The notes beneath the pieces were generated by a model, which saw nothing but the letters and a program-made list of their open reading frames with translations, did not search any database and was not told the DNA's origin. Of a DNA stretch of 64,000 nucleotides, positions 8,598-17,590 are shown one piece after another (the first letter of the stretch is position 1; the number at the start of each line of letters is the position of its first letter). The translations under genes were made by a program, and so were the position numbers. Source of the stretch: JAFDZV01 sp035549015 (lineage in GTDB: Bacteria; Bacteroidota; Ignavibacteria; OLB7); the NCBI GenBank assembly GCA_035549015.1, contig DASZRW010000085.1, forward strand, positions 22,614 through 86,613, in the 5' to 3' direction.

Positions 8598-10067
8598 CTA
8601 TACCTGATCGACCACGACCATGTTCGTGCTCGCCTTCTCATCGAGAGGATAGCCGGTGGTCATCACCACCGCATCCCCCTCCTCCACCACGCCCGCCTCC
8701 AGTGCACGGCGCTTCATGACGGAGATGGCGTCTTCCGTGTTGGCGGGCTGCTGGATCAGAATGCTGTAGATGCCGCGGTACAGCCCGAGCTGCCGGCACA
8801 ACTCCTCCTCCTGCGCCATCGCGATGATCGGTGCGCTGGGCCGCTGGCGCGACATCATCCGCGCGGTGTTGCCGGTGTACGTAAGGCAGAGAATCGCGCG
8901 CGCGTTCATCTGCGCCGAGAGAACGCAGGCTGCCGTCGCCATGGCATTCTCCGCCCGTTCGATATCGGTGCCGATGCCGGACTGGGTTATCTGCATCCGG
9001 GGGTTGAAGGAGACCACGCTCTCGGTTGCGCGGATGATATCGTTCATCACGATGACCGCATCGATCGGGTAGGCACCCACCGATGTCTCCGCGGAGAGCA
9101 TCACCGCATCGGATCCATCGAAGACGGCGTTGGCGACGTCGGAGGATTCCGCTCGCGTGGGGCGCGGGTTGGCCACCATCGATTCCAGCATCTGCGTGGC
9201 GGTGATCACCGGCTTGCCGACCTCGTTGCACCGTTTGATAATCCGCTTCTGAAGCAGCGGCACCTCGTGGCTGGGAAGCTCCACACCCAGATCGCCGCGT
9301 GCGATCATGATTGCATCGGCAACGCTGATGATCGCATCCAACTCGCGTATCGCCTCGATCTTCTCGATCTTCGCAATCACCGGCGTGCGCCTGCCCCGGC
9401 TCGCGATCAGACGCTTCAGATCCAGGATGTCCTTCGCCGAGCGCACGAACGAAAGCGCCACGTAATCCACTCCCATCTCCAGGCCGAAGTAGAGATCGCG
9501 GCGGTCCTTCTGCGTGAGCGCCGGTTCGCTCACGGCCACTCCCGGCAGGTTCACCCCCTTGTGATCCTTCAGCAGGCCGCCGTTGATCACCGAGCATGCA
9601 ACATTGCTTCCTCCCTTGGAATCCACGCGCAGCTTGATCAACCCGTCGTCGATGAAGATCGTGTCCCCCGCCTTCACATCGTTCACCAGCCTCTTGTACG
9701 CAACCGGTATGCGCTCGTCGCCCCGCGACGTCTGATCGATCGTGAGGATAACGGTGGATGCCGTACGGAGCAGCATCGGCCCGTCGGGCAACACGCCAAC
9801 CCGGATCTTCGGCCCCTGCAGATCCTGTATCACGGGCACGTGGCGGTTCAGCTTCACCGCGGCCGCCCGCGTCATCTCCATCAGCTTTCGATGCGTGTCG
9901 TGGCGCGAGTGGGAGAAGTTCAAGCGGACCGCATCCGCGCCTGCCATGATCAATTGCTCAATCCGCTCCTGGGTTGCAACGGCCGGACCGAGCGTACACA
10001 GGATCTTCGTGTGCTGAAGAGATGGTGGGATGAACGTCGACCCCTTCGATGCTGTTTTTTGTTTCAT
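8598..10067 (-). CDS. pyk: Pyruvate kinase
   Basis: The enzyme makes pyruvate and ATP from phosphoenolpyruvate and ADP at the end of glycolysis. The 489-residue product starts MKQKTASKGSTFIPPSLQHT and has TKILCTLGPA, the Mg/K-binding VRLNFSHSRHD, the active-site helix IAKIEKIEAI, IMIARGDLGVELP, and ITATQMLESM with the PTRAESSDVANAVFDGSDA loop, then the C-terminal domain. The ATG at 10067 was preferred to an in-frame GTG at 10088 because a perfect -7 box (TATATTTG) lies between them; the transcript would have almost no leader. No Shine-Dalgarno sequence is seen, consistent with leaderless initiation. Confidence 0.96.
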   Translation of the reverse strand: MKQKTASKGSTFIPPSLQHTKILCTLGPAVATQERIEQLIMAGADAVRLNFSHSRHDTHRKLMEMTRAAAVKLNRHVPVIQDLQGPKIRVGVLPDGPMLLRTASTVILTIDQTSRGDERIPVAYKRLVNDVKAGDTIFIDDGLIKLRVDSKGGSNVACSVINGGLLKDHKGVNLPGVAVSEPALTQKDRRDLYFGLEMGVDYVALSFVRSAKDILDLKRLIASRGRRTPVIAKIEKIEAIRELDAIISVADAIMIARGDLGVELPSHEVPLLQKRIIKRCNEVGKPVITATQMLESMVANPRPTRAESSDVANAVFDGSDAVMLSAETSVGAYPIDAVIVMNDIIRATESVVSFNPRMQITQSGIGTDIERAENAMATAACVLSAQMNARAILCLTYTGNTARMMSRQRPSAPIIAMAQEEELCRQLGLYRGIYSILIQQPANTEDAISVMKRRALEAGVVEEGDAVVMTTGYPLDEKASTNMVVVDQV

Positions 10068-10073
10068 AGCGCG

Positions 10074-10081
10074 CAAATATA
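10074..10081 (-). promoter_or_regulatory. -7 box of the pyk promoter (TATATTTG), near-leaderless
   Basis: TATATTTG is an exact TAnnTTTG match whose last base is 6 nt before the pyk ATG. Transcription would be expected to begin within a few bases of the start codon. Confidence 0.55.
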
Positions 10082-10259
10082 CGAGCACCCAGGCGATGGC
10101 TCGCCATGAATTGCACGTTGCATGTGATGGTATGGAAGATGGTGAACTGCGAAACAGTGCGCGGCATGCGGAGTGCGCAGCATGCGGAGCACGCGCCGCG
10201 GAGCGGGCACAGCGTCCCTCCCGGACCCGACAAACCGTCCGCGATTCAGACGGAGGGGA

Positions 10260-11516
10260 TCATTCGCACCCGCGCACGACGCGCAGCGCCACCCAACGGC
10301 CGGACGGAGTCGCCGGATCGGACGGACGCATCGGCCGGGGGCGTGCGTCGGGCGCAGCGGCGCCGCTGCGGCGCGCTCCGTAGCCGAGTGCGGCCCCGAT
10401 CCTGTTGGGATCCACGCCGTGCGCAACCAGCCAACGCTCGATCCGCTGCGCCGCAACGTCGCTCACCTCCTGGCAACGCTTCTCCGTTGCTTCGCCGGCC
10501 GCATGCGCTTCCACAACAATCTCCATCGTCCGGCACTGGTTCACGTACGCCAGCACGATCAGGAGTGCTGCACGGTTCTCCGCGTGCACCGTATCCAGCT
10601 CGTGGCCATCCGCTGCGAGCGCGATCGGCGGGCAGAGCGCCATTTCCCCGGCGTGCGGCGGCACGGGACAGCCGCTGCCGCCATGCCCGAGCGAATCTGC
10701 CGGTCTCCCCGGAAGCAGCGGGCAGGGATCCGCACCATCCTTCACGCCATCCGCGTCGGTATCGGGAACCAGCGGGTTGGTTCCCACCCGTAACACTTCA
10801 TCGCCGTCGGCAAGCCCGTCGCTGTCGCTGTCTGCAACAAGCGGATCGGTATGATAGCGAAGGTGTTCATCGCCATCGCTCAGCCCGTCGCCATCGGAGT
10901 CGGCCGCACGCGGATTCGTGTGGAGGAACTTCACCTCGTCCCCGTCGCTCAGCCCATCGCCGTCCGTGTCGCGGCGAATCGGATTGGTGCCGTAGCGATT
11001 CACCTCATCGCCGTCCGAGAGGCCATCATCATCGGAGTCCGGCCGCATCACGTCGCTATGCCATCGCAGCGCCTCGTCGCCATCATTGAGGCCGTCGTCG
11101 TCGGAGTCCGCCCTGAGGGGATTCGATTCGTACTCGTGCACCTCCTGGCCGTCGCTCAACCCATCGCCGTCGCTGTCGGCAACAAGCGGATTGGTGTTGT
11201 ACCGCCGCACCTCTTCGTAGTCCGTAAGCCCGTCGCCATCCGTATCGGGATTGCAGGGATCGGTATGGATGCGGCGTTCCTCCTCGTCGCTCAATCCGTC
11301 GTGATCGCAGTCATCGCCCCCCGGCAGCAACATCTGCGGCTGCGCGTCCGGGGCCGGTGCATGCAGCGACGAGGCCGCGCACGTCGCCGCAGCGCCCATC
11401 GCGGCCGCATCCATTGCCGGCACGTACATCGCGGCGAGGAGCACGCAGAGCAGTGCCTTCGGCCACGGCATCTGCGGATGTATGAAACCAGCGGCACGCG
11501 TGAAGCGGATCATCAT
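10260..11516 (-). CDS. Exported protein with nine TSP3 calcium repeats and an OmpA-like C-terminus
   Basis: The 418-residue product has an N-terminal signal-like segment (MPWPKALLCVLLAAMYVPA, beginning at residue 16), then nine thrombospondin type 3-like repeats of the form DTDGDGLSDGDEV at about residues 68-275, which bind calcium in known homologues. The C-terminal 110 residues resemble an OmpA peptidoglycan-binding domain (ILVLA-like strand, AAQRIERWLVAHGVDPNRIG), though the canonical GHTD motif is degenerate (EAHAAGEAT). No beta-barrel region is visible, so it may be periplasmic or an outer-membrane lipoprotein-like spacer. It lies just downstream of the barrel-containing paralogue at 11643-13502. 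The true start could be at 11471. Confidence 0.8.
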   Translation of the reverse strand: MMIRFTRAAGFIHPQMPWPKALLCVLLAAMYVPAMDAAAMGAAATCAASSLHAPAPDAQPQMLLPGGDDCDHDGLSDEEERRIHTDPCNPDTDGDGLTDYEEVRRYNTNPLVADSDGDGLSDGQEVHEYESNPLRADSDDDGLNDGDEALRWHSDVMRPDSDDDGLSDGDEVNRYGTNPIRRDTDGDGLSDGDEVKFLHTNPRAADSDGDGLSDGDEHLRYHTDPLVADSDSDGLADGDEVLRVGTNPLVPDTDADGVKDGADPCPLLPGRPADSLGHGGSGCPVPPHAGEMALCPPIALAADGHELDTVHAENRAALLIVLAYVNQCRTMEIVVEAHAAGEATEKRCQEVSDVAAQRIERWLVAHGVDPNRIGAALGYGARRSGAAAPDARPRPMRPSDPATPSGRWVALRVVRGCE

Positions 11517-11548
11517 TGGCGGAATCTACGGCAACCGGATTCAACATC

Positions 11549-11580
11549 GAGCCCCCGCGCGCCATGGGCGGCGAGGGCTC
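11549..11580 (-). terminator. Hairpin after the OmpA-family gene
   Basis: GAGCCC and GGGCTC arms extend into a GC-rich stem with one mismatch and one bulge, just beyond the stop of the OmpA gene. It has no U-tract. It could terminate the gene at 11643-13502 or reduce read-through into the gene at 10260-11516. Confidence 0.5.
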
Positions 11581-11642
11581 CTGTTTCGGGAACATGTCAC
11601 GGGCTGCGCGGGCCGCCGGACTCGAGGCGCCCCGTGCCCGCA

Positions 11643-13502
11643 TCACTTGCACGGCTTCTGTACCTGCGTGGTGATGCGCCGGTTCTGCTTGCGGATCTTC
11701 TCCAGCAGCGAGTTCGGCACCGTGCCGGGCGCAGGCTCCGGCACGCGCGGCATCGAACTGCCGTAGCCAACCACGCCGAGGATCTTCTCCTTCGGAATGC
11801 CGTTCGCAATCAGCCAGTCACGCACGCGCTCCGCACGCCGTTCGGAAAGCTGCTGGTTCCACTTGGGATTCCCCTCGGAGGAGGTGTGGCCTTCCAGCAT
11901 CACTCCGATCTCGTCGCACTGCTTCATGTAGTCCAGCAACGACTGCAGATTCTTCTTCGTCTCGGGACTGGAGAGATCGAAGTCATCGGAGTTCACCTTG
12001 AAGTAGATGCCCGAGAAGTCCGTGCGATCCCCCTCGGCGGGAACTTCCGGCAGGCCGGCAAGCGGGCCGTTCTGGCGAACACGCTCGGAGTACTGCGATG
12101 GCGGCATGCCGCGCGGGCAGCCGTTGTTCGCCGGATCCCCCGCAATCAACGGACACTCGTCGCGTCCGTCAGGCACGCCGTCGCCGTCGGTGTCGGGATT
12201 GTTCGGGTTGGTGAACATGCGCGTCACCTCCACGCCATCGCGCAGCGAATCGCGATCCGTGTCCGGGTCCAGCGGATTGGTCTTGTACAGGCGGACTTCC
12301 TGGCCGTCGCGCAGGCCATCACCATCCGAATCCTTGTTCAACGGATTGGTGTGATAGATCATCTCCTCCGCACCGTCGGTAAGACCGTCGCCGTCGGTAT
12401 CCTTGTTGTTGGGGCTCGTGTTGTACTTGTTCACCTCGTCGTAGTCGCTGAGGTTGTCCCCATCGGTATCCGGATTGCGCGGATCGGTCATGTAGCGATG
12501 CATCTCGTCGTAATCGTTCAGACCATCGCCATCGGTATCGGCATTGGGACTTCCGAACGCGGCCGTATCCGCCGGCGTGGTGCTCGCGGTATCCTTCGGC
12601 GTCTGATACATCGAGGTATCGGGCGGCGGCGGAACCGAGTCGCGCGGCTGAGGCTGGGGTTGCGGCTTCTGCTCCGGTGGCGGAGGCGGGGTATCCTCCG
12701 GGTGCTTCTTCTCGGGGATGTAGAGCGTCCAGGCCACACCCAGCGACAATGTTGCGAAGTAGTCCGACGGCGTGGAGTTGTTCCCGGGGCCTACCTTGCC
12801 GACCGATTCGCCTCCCTGTTCGAAGTCCAGGTAATGTGCGTAGCCGTCCAGATAGTCCGTGGAGTTGATATAGAAGAGCGCCTGTCCGAACATCGCGAAG
12901 CGATCGCTGAAGTGGTATTCGATGCCGCCGCCGATCGGCATCACCAGCGCGTGCTTCGAATAATCCTTCGTCATGTTCGTCGGCAGATTGTCTCCCACAT
13001 CGTTCGTCACCTGGAAGCTGATCAACCCGAGCCCGAGCGTAAAGAAGGGAACCAGCGGCTCGTCCGCATTGAAGTTGCTCCGGCCGAAGATCATGTAGCG
13101 ATCGATGGCGATGTGATTCTTCGGCGTGATGGCGACCGTGGTTCCGGGATAGGTTGTGGAACCGACCGGACCGAAGAAGTTGGAGGCGTATTTGGCGCGG
13201 GCCGTATCGCCGATACCGTACGGCAGGTTGGAGTGCCCGTATTCAACATGAAGCGAGAACGACTGCGCGATGTTGTACCGCAGCGAGAGGCCGTAGTCGA
13301 AGCCGAATTGCGGAACAAGCGATCCCTGATTCTGGAAGCTGTTGAACTCCCCCAGATAGATTCCAGTGCCAACCTGTCCCGCCAGAACGATTGCGTCCGG
13401 GATTACCTGGGCATTGGCCGTGGCTGCTGGGATCAGGAGCGCAAGCGAGACGAGGAGCGCGCAGATGAGAGGGACCAGCGCGGCCTTTGTAGCCGTAAGC
13501 AT
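11643..13502 (-). CDS. OmpA-family outer membrane protein with TSP3 repeats
   Basis: The 619-residue product joins a signal peptide (cleaved near ATANAQ), an eight-strand-type beta-barrel of about 240 residues (for example YGLSLRYNIAQSFSLHVEYG), a proline-rich hinge (TPPPPPEQKPQPQPQPR), six TSP3-like DTDGDGLxD repeats at about 335-470 and a C-terminal OmpA domain. In the last, GHTSSEGNPKWNQQLSERRA and GYGSSMPRVP are recognisable. It should anchor the outer membrane to peptidoglycan through a calcium-stiffened linker. A good -7 promoter lies about 225 nt upstream, giving a long leader. Confidence 0.92.
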   Translation of the reverse strand: MLTATKAALVPLICALLVSLALLIPAATANAQVIPDAIVLAGQVGTGIYLGEFNSFQNQGSLVPQFGFDYGLSLRYNIAQSFSLHVEYGHSNLPYGIGDTARAKYASNFFGPVGSTTYPGTTVAITPKNHIAIDRYMIFGRSNFNADEPLVPFFTLGLGLISFQVTNDVGDNLPTNMTKDYSKHALVMPIGGGIEYHFSDRFAMFGQALFYINSTDYLDGYAHYLDFEQGGESVGKVGPGNNSTPSDYFATLSLGVAWTLYIPEKKHPEDTPPPPPEQKPQPQPQPRDSVPPPPDTSMYQTPKDTASTTPADTAAFGSPNADTDGDGLNDYDEMHRYMTDPRNPDTDGDNLSDYDEVNKYNTSPNNKDTDGDGLTDGAEEMIYHTNPLNKDSDGDGLRDGQEVRLYKTNPLDPDTDRDSLRDGVEVTRMFTNPNNPDTDGDGVPDGRDECPLIAGDPANNGCPRGMPPSQYSERVRQNGPLAGLPEVPAEGDRTDFSGIYFKVNSDDFDLSSPETKKNLQSLLDYMKQCDEIGVMLEGHTSSEGNPKWNQQLSERRAERVRDWLIANGIPKEKILGVVGYGSSMPRVPEPAPGTVPNSLLEKIRKQNRRITTQVQKPCK

Positions 13503-13726
13503 AGGCAGTACAGATTGGATGTTGAGTGCATGCCGGACACAACGTTTCGCAGCAGATGCGACATCGAAGGATGGCGGCCACTGCTCTCCGGCGAATGCCC
13601 GCTACGTGCCGGTACGCCGGCATATGCCTGTCGCGATGACCTCCGCCACCCCGTTTTGTTACGAGATTGAGAACCGGAGGGAGCCGCCGGACAGGGCCAT
13701 CACGGGAATAACACCAAAACAGCTTA

Positions 13727-13755
13727 CAAAATTACACGCTAGCGGACCATGACAA
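13727..13755 (-). promoter_or_regulatory. Promoter of the OmpA-family gene
   Basis: On the minus strand TTG at about 13755-13753 is followed after 18 nt by TAATTTTG at 13734-13727, an exact TAnnTTTG. Both elements and their spacing fit the Bacteroidetes vegetative promoter. Confidence 0.6.
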
Positions 13756-13817
13756 TCAATTGTTGCAATTCACATTCGTTTCGCGGGAGATGGAGAAGTC
13801 GACATTCGGGTACGAAG

Positions 13818-13858
13818 AAGCCCGGCGTTGCGATCCTGAAGGAAGGGCAGCCGGGCTT
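13818..13858 (-). terminator. Hairpin downstream of tmk
   Basis: AAGCCCGGC and GCCGGGCTT form a 9-bp stem with a 23-nt loop about 100 nt beyond the tmk stop. On the minus strand it is followed by CTTCG, a weak U-tract. Confidence 0.55.
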
Positions 13859-13958
13859 GTATGATTGATTATCCGAAGTGCATTCCGAGATGCCATTGCG
13901 AGGCGGCGTTCATCCCCTGCAGCCTGCGCAGCAACGCGGTTTCGCCGCCAGGTGATCC

Positions 13959-14627
13959 CTACGCGGCCACGGCTTCGATCGTCTCGTGAAGTGCGAAGCC
14001 GTTGAGCATGTGCGGCAGACGATCCTGAACCAGGCGCGCCACGGTGACATGAACATCACTCGGCGTGTTGCTTCCGTCAACAACGAAGAAACGCCCACGC
14101 TCATTCTGAGCAAGCGTCATGTAGCCGTTGATCACGCGCTCGTAGAATCGGACACCGCTCTCCTCCATCCGGTCGCGATCGGACATGAACCGTTCGCGAC
14201 AGCGTTCCAGTGCGACTTCCGGCGAGACATCGATGAAGAACGTCATGTCCGGAACCAGATCCTGCGTGGCGATGCGGTTGATATGCATGATATCCTCCAG
14301 CGGAAGCTGCCGCCCGTATCCCTGGTACGCCGTGGTGGAATCGTAGAAGCGATCGCAGATTACAACACTGTCGCGGTCCAACGCCGGAAGAATCACTTCG
14401 GCCACGAGCTGCGCCCGGCTTGCCGCAAACAACAGCAACTCCGTGCGTTCGTTCATCTCGTTGAACTCCTTGTTCAACAGGATATTGCGGACATGCTCCG
14501 AGAGCCGGGTGTTGCCTGGCTCGCGCAGCAATATCACGTCTCGTCCGGTCTGCTTCAGTCGCTCGGCCAACATGCGCGCCTGCGTGGACTTACCACAGCA
14601 GTCAATGCCTTCGAACGTTATGAACAT
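13959..14627 (-). CDS. tmk: Thymidylate kinase
   Basis: The enzyme phosphorylates dTMP to dTDP for DNA synthesis. The 222-residue product starts MFITFEGIDCCGKSTQARML, which holds the P-loop (GIDCCGKST), followed by LLREPGNTRLSEHVRNILL (the dTMP-binding DRX-like region is later as VICDRFYDSTTAYQGYGR) and a lid region RCRERFMSDRDRMEESG. The ATG at 14627 was chosen because AGGAG lies 8 nt upstream; an in-frame extension to 14744 does not belong to the family. Confidence 0.95.
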   Translation of the reverse strand: MFITFEGIDCCGKSTQARMLAERLKQTGRDVILLREPGNTRLSEHVRNILLNKEFNEMNERTELLLFAASRAQLVAEVILPALDRDSVVICDRFYDSTTAYQGYGRQLPLEDIMHINRIATQDLVPDMTFFIDVSPEVALERCRERFMSDRDRMEESGVRFYERVINGYMTLAQNERGRFFVVDGSNTPSDVHVTVARLVQDRLPHMLNGFALHETIEAVAA

Positions 14628-14864
14628 AGGCGCTGCTCCTGATAACGGTGAGACAAATTTTCGGGAAGAGGTGTTAGCTTGTCGCGGTTCACGATCGGCG
14701 TAGACAGGAAGGAACGGGAGGTGCGGAAGAGGAAATACCAACACGGGCCTCCCATCATCGCGATGCGAGGAACAAGTGGCAAGTTAAGTCTCCATGACCA
14801 CGTCATCGCGGGCAAGATAGAGTGCTGTTCGGCCAAAGTCAATCAGAGAAATTCATCGATCCCC

Positions 14865-15725
14865 ATGCAGATTCGGACATCCCTGCTTCCGCTCATTGTT
14901 TCGCTGATTCTCCCCCTCTCGTGCACGCTTTTTTCCTGCACGTCGTCGCGATCCACAACATCGGAGGCACGACGCGAGGGTTCGGGACGTGATGAGTCCG
15001 CAGGAGAAGTGGAAGACGAGGAGGACGAGGAACGGGAGCATGGCAGGCCGGCGCCGCCGCTGCCGTGGGGAGCGGGAATCAGGGTGGAATCGGCGGAGGG
15101 TGGCCGCGACACAGTCCATTTTCATCTCGGCGCACCCCTGTTCCTTCGGCTGAAGGTGGCGCCCGGAACCGCCTGCGCCCCGTTTCAGGGGAAGCCGTTC
15201 TTCTTCGAGGAGTCCGGAGCCCAGCTTGGCTGGGGATTCGAGGAGGTTGCGGATTCCGTCCTTTTCCCGCAACATACCGGCTCCTGCGAACGAATTATCA
15301 TGCTTTCGTCGGAAAGCTCCAACCGACTGCCGTCTGGATCGTTTACGTTCAAGACGATGATCTTCGGTGAGGACGGCACGCGCTGGTACTCGGACACGAT
15401 TGCGCTTGTAGCCGAGCGGGTTGCAGGCGGAGCGGATTCCGTGTCGTACGCGCGTTTCCTCCAGGAGCAGATCGTTCGCAACAGCCCGCTTCTTGCGGAC
15501 CCTGAGACGGTGCGCGCGCTTTTTGCCGATGGTACTCCACGAAGCGCGGAATCCGAGGTCTATCGCGCCGTAATTCTGTACCGGATCGGCGATGCCGCCG
15601 GGGCGGAACGTGCCCTGGCATCGGCAAAGGAACGCGCAGCCGCCCGCTTGCGGCCGCTGGACGCGGCGGCGGCCGGGGCAGCGGAGCGAGTGGACCAGCT
15701 TCTGCACGGTGTGACACGCCGCTGA
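14865..15725 (+). CDS. Predicted lipoprotein of unknown function
   Basis: The 286-residue product has a lipoprotein signal peptide (SLLPLIVSLILPLSCTLFSC, with the lipobox cysteine in LFSC) and then a strongly acidic linker (EDEEDEER). The rest shows no family I recognise. The C-terminal part is alanine-rich and helical (GDAAGAERALASAKERAAAR), somewhat like a TPR-type helix pair. The start at 14865 was chosen to place the signal peptide at the N-terminus. It is divergent from tmk and stands alone in front of the toxin-antitoxin pair. Confidence 0.75.
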   Translation: MQIRTSLLPLIVSLILPLSCTLFSCTSSRSTTSEARREGSGRDESAGEVEDEEDEEREHGRPAPPLPWGAGIRVESAEGGRDTVHFHLGAPLFLRLKVAPGTACAPFQGKPFFFEESGAQLGWGFEEVADSVLFPQHTGSCERIIMLSSESSNRLPSGSFTFKTMIFGEDGTRWYSDTIALVAERVAGGADSVSYARFLQEQIVRNSPLLADPETVRALFADGTPRSAESEVYRAVILYRIGDAAGAERALASAKERAAARLRPLDAAAAGAAERVDQLLHGVTRR

Positions 15726-15816
15726 ACGTGCGTGGTATTCCGTTCGTGTCCTCAGGGCAACCGGCGATGGCGCGGCATCGATTGCTCCCCCTTTCCAATG
15801 CAATCAGTCCAACATC

Positions 15817-16125
15817 ATGAGCTATCGCTTCGAATTCCCGGCGACCATCCGTGAGGATGGTATCGACCTGCCACGGGAGGCCGCCTCCGTTTTTCGTGCA
15901 CACGGCATCGAACGGGTCCGTGTGGTGATCACATCGATCGGTGAGGAGGAAACACAGCTTGCCGGCCGCGGCATCACGCCGGAAGTTGTTGAGCGTGTGG
16001 CCGCAACACAGCGCTTCGATCCCGACGTAGCCTCCACCCTGCTCGGAGCCGAGGGGCTTGCGGCCGGAACCGATCTCGGCGCCAGACTCCGGTTGCTGCA
16101 GGCCGGCCAGGGGAGACGGCCATGA
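15817..16125 (+). CDS. Putative antitoxin partner of the PIN-domain toxin
   Basis: A 102-residue protein whose stop codon overlaps the start of the PIN-domain gene by ATGA, the arrangement of VapBC-type pairs. The N-terminal half (YRFEFPATIREDGIDLPREA) could form a short beta-rich DNA-binding or dimerisation unit. The C-terminal half (DPDVASTLLGAEGLAAGTDL) resembles the region that wraps a toxin. I do not recognise a standard VapB, Phd or AbrB motif, so the antitoxin call rests mainly on gene context. Confidence 0.6.
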   Translation: MSYRFEFPATIREDGIDLPREAASVFRAHGIERVRVVITSIGEEETQLAGRGITPEVVERVAATQRFDPDVASTLLGAEGLAAGTDLGARLRLLQAGQGRRP

Positions 16126-16586
16126 GCGAGATACTGGTGGAGACCGATGTGCTCGCGTGCTTTCTGATAGCACCTGCCGCCCAGCCCTCCGTCCTCCGGC
16201 TGCTTCTGGAGTCCGCAACCTGCTTCACGACGTTCATCAACGCAGCGGAGCTGTACAGCATTCCGAAGGACGATGCCGAGCGCCGCACGGTGGAGCGAGC
16301 GCTCTTCGGCATCAAGATTCTCGGTGCCAGCGGACGTTATGCAAAAACAATCGGGCGGATTCTTTCGTCACTCCTATCTCCCGACGGGATCACGGATTAT
16401 CGCACGGCAATTATCGCCGCGATGTGCCAGGAAGGGCGGTTGCCTGTGGTGACCGACTCGCATTACGACGTATATTCCCGGATTCCTGGAATGATCGTGC
16501 TTCAGGGCGATGATGTGCGCCGGTTCTCGACTCCGACGGCTCTTGCCGGCCATATCAAGATGCTGCGGACCGGAATGCATAGGTAA
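16122..16586 (+). CDS. PIN-domain protein, VapC-like ribonuclease toxin
   Basis: The 154-residue product has the acidic residues of a PIN nuclease in order: Asp near the N-terminus (LVETDVLACFL), Glu in INAAELYSI, Asp in GITDYRTAIIAAMC and Asp in PVVTDSHYDVYSRI. VapC toxins cleave tRNA or rRNA using Mg ions bound by these residues. It starts inside the stop codon of the preceding small gene, so the two should be translationally coupled. It is longer than many VapC proteins (about 130-140). Confidence 0.8.
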   Translation: MSEILVETDVLACFLIAPAAQPSVLRLLLESATCFTTFINAAELYSIPKDDAERRTVERALFGIKILGASGRYAKTIGRILSSLLSPDGITDYRTAIIAAMCQEGRLPVVTDSHYDVYSRIPGMIVLQGDDVRRFSTPTALAGHIKMLRTGMHR

Positions 16587-16679
16587 CAACCGGCTATAGA
16601 TGTGGTGTAAAGCGGGGCCAGCGTGCGGCACCCGCAATGCTCCGGTGAAATTCCATGCAGACGAATGCCGTTTTCTTCT

Positions 16680-16687
16680 TATTCTTG
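16680..16687 (+). promoter_or_regulatory. Possible -7 box of rpoD (TATTCTTG)
   Basis: TATTCTTG differs from TAnnTTTG at one position and ends 39 nt upstream of the rpoD start codon. Confidence 0.4.
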
Positions 16688-16726
16688 CACGCTAAACGAA
16701 TCTGGAACCATACGTGAGGTGTTTCG

Positions 16727-17590
16727 GTGCGGATAACCAAGCAGTATACGAATCGCGAAAGTCAGTCGTTGGATCGTTACCTGCAGGAGATCGGCAAGGT
16801 TGAATTGCTGACTCCCGAAATGGAAATCGAGCTCGCCAAGCGGATCAAGCGTGGCGGCCTCGATGGTGAACGGGCGCTGGAGCAGCTCACCAAGGCGAAC
16901 CTCAGGTTCGTCGTGTCGGTGGCCAAGCAGTATCAGAACCAGGGGCTCTCGCTCGGTGATCTCATCAACGAAGGGAATCTTGGCCTGATCAAGGCAGCGA
17001 AGCGTTTCGATGAAACGCGCGGCTTCAAGTTCATCTCCTACGCAGTGTGGTGGATTCGCCAGTCCATTCTTCAGGCACTGGCCGAACAGTCGCGTATCGT
17101 CCGTCTCCCGTTGAACCGTGTAGGCGCCCTCAACAAGATCGGTAAGAAGTTCTCCGAACTCGAGCAGCAGTTCGAACGCGAGCCGACCGCCGCTGAGCTT
17201 GCCGAGGAACTGGACATGACGATGTCCGAGGTTGCCGATACGATCAAGATCTCCGGCCGGCACCTCTCCGTGGATGCGCCGTTCGCTCAGGGTGAGGACA
17301 ATCGTCTGCTGGACGTGCTCACCAACGAGTCGCAGCCGGCGCCGGACATGGGCCTGATGTCGGAGTCGCTGAAGATCGAGGTGCGCCGCGCACTCTCCAC
17401 GCTCTCCGAACGCGAGGCTGAAGTGATCCGCCTCTACTTCGGGCTGGACCGCGAGCACTCCCTCACACTGGAGGAGATCGGCGAGCGTTTTCAGTTGACC
17501 CGCGAACGCGTTCGGCAGATCAAGGAGAAGGCCATCCGCCGTCTCCGCCATACGTCGCGCTCCAAGGCACTGCGCGCCTATCTGGGCTGA
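16727..17590 (+). CDS. rpoD: Primary RNA polymerase sigma factor, short Bacteroidetes type
   Basis: At 287 residues this lacks the long N-terminal region of proteobacterial RpoD, as Bacteroidetes primary sigma factors do. It starts in region 1.2 (TNRESQSLDRYLQEIGKVEL). Region 2 has LRFVVSVAKQYQNQGLSLGD, GLIKAAKRFDETRGFKFISY and AVWWIRQSILQALAEQSR. Region 4 has the helix-turn-helix TLEEIGERFQLTRERVRQIK. The GTG start at 16727 is supported by GAGG 8 nt upstream. A factor of this kind would recognise the TAnnTTTG boxes seen across the window. Confidence 0.95.
   Translation: MRITKQYTNRESQSLDRYLQEIGKVELLTPEMEIELAKRIKRGGLDGERALEQLTKANLRFVVSVAKQYQNQGLSLGDLINEGNLGLIKAAKRFDETRGFKFISYAVWWIRQSILQALAEQSRIVRLPLNRVGALNKIGKKFSELEQQFEREPTAAELAEELDMTMSEVADTIKISGRHLSVDAPFAQGEDNRLLDVLTNESQPAPDMGLMSESLKIEVRRALSTLSEREAEVIRLYFGLDREHSLTLEEIGERFQLTRERVRQIKEKAIRRLRHTSRSKALRAYLG

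Larger units (their letters stand above)
13503..13958. other. Gap between OmpA-family gene and tmk
   Basis: No gene is visible. It holds the OmpA promoter (13727-13755 on the minus strand) and the hairpin that follows tmk (13818-13858), both listed separately. Confidence 0.6.
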
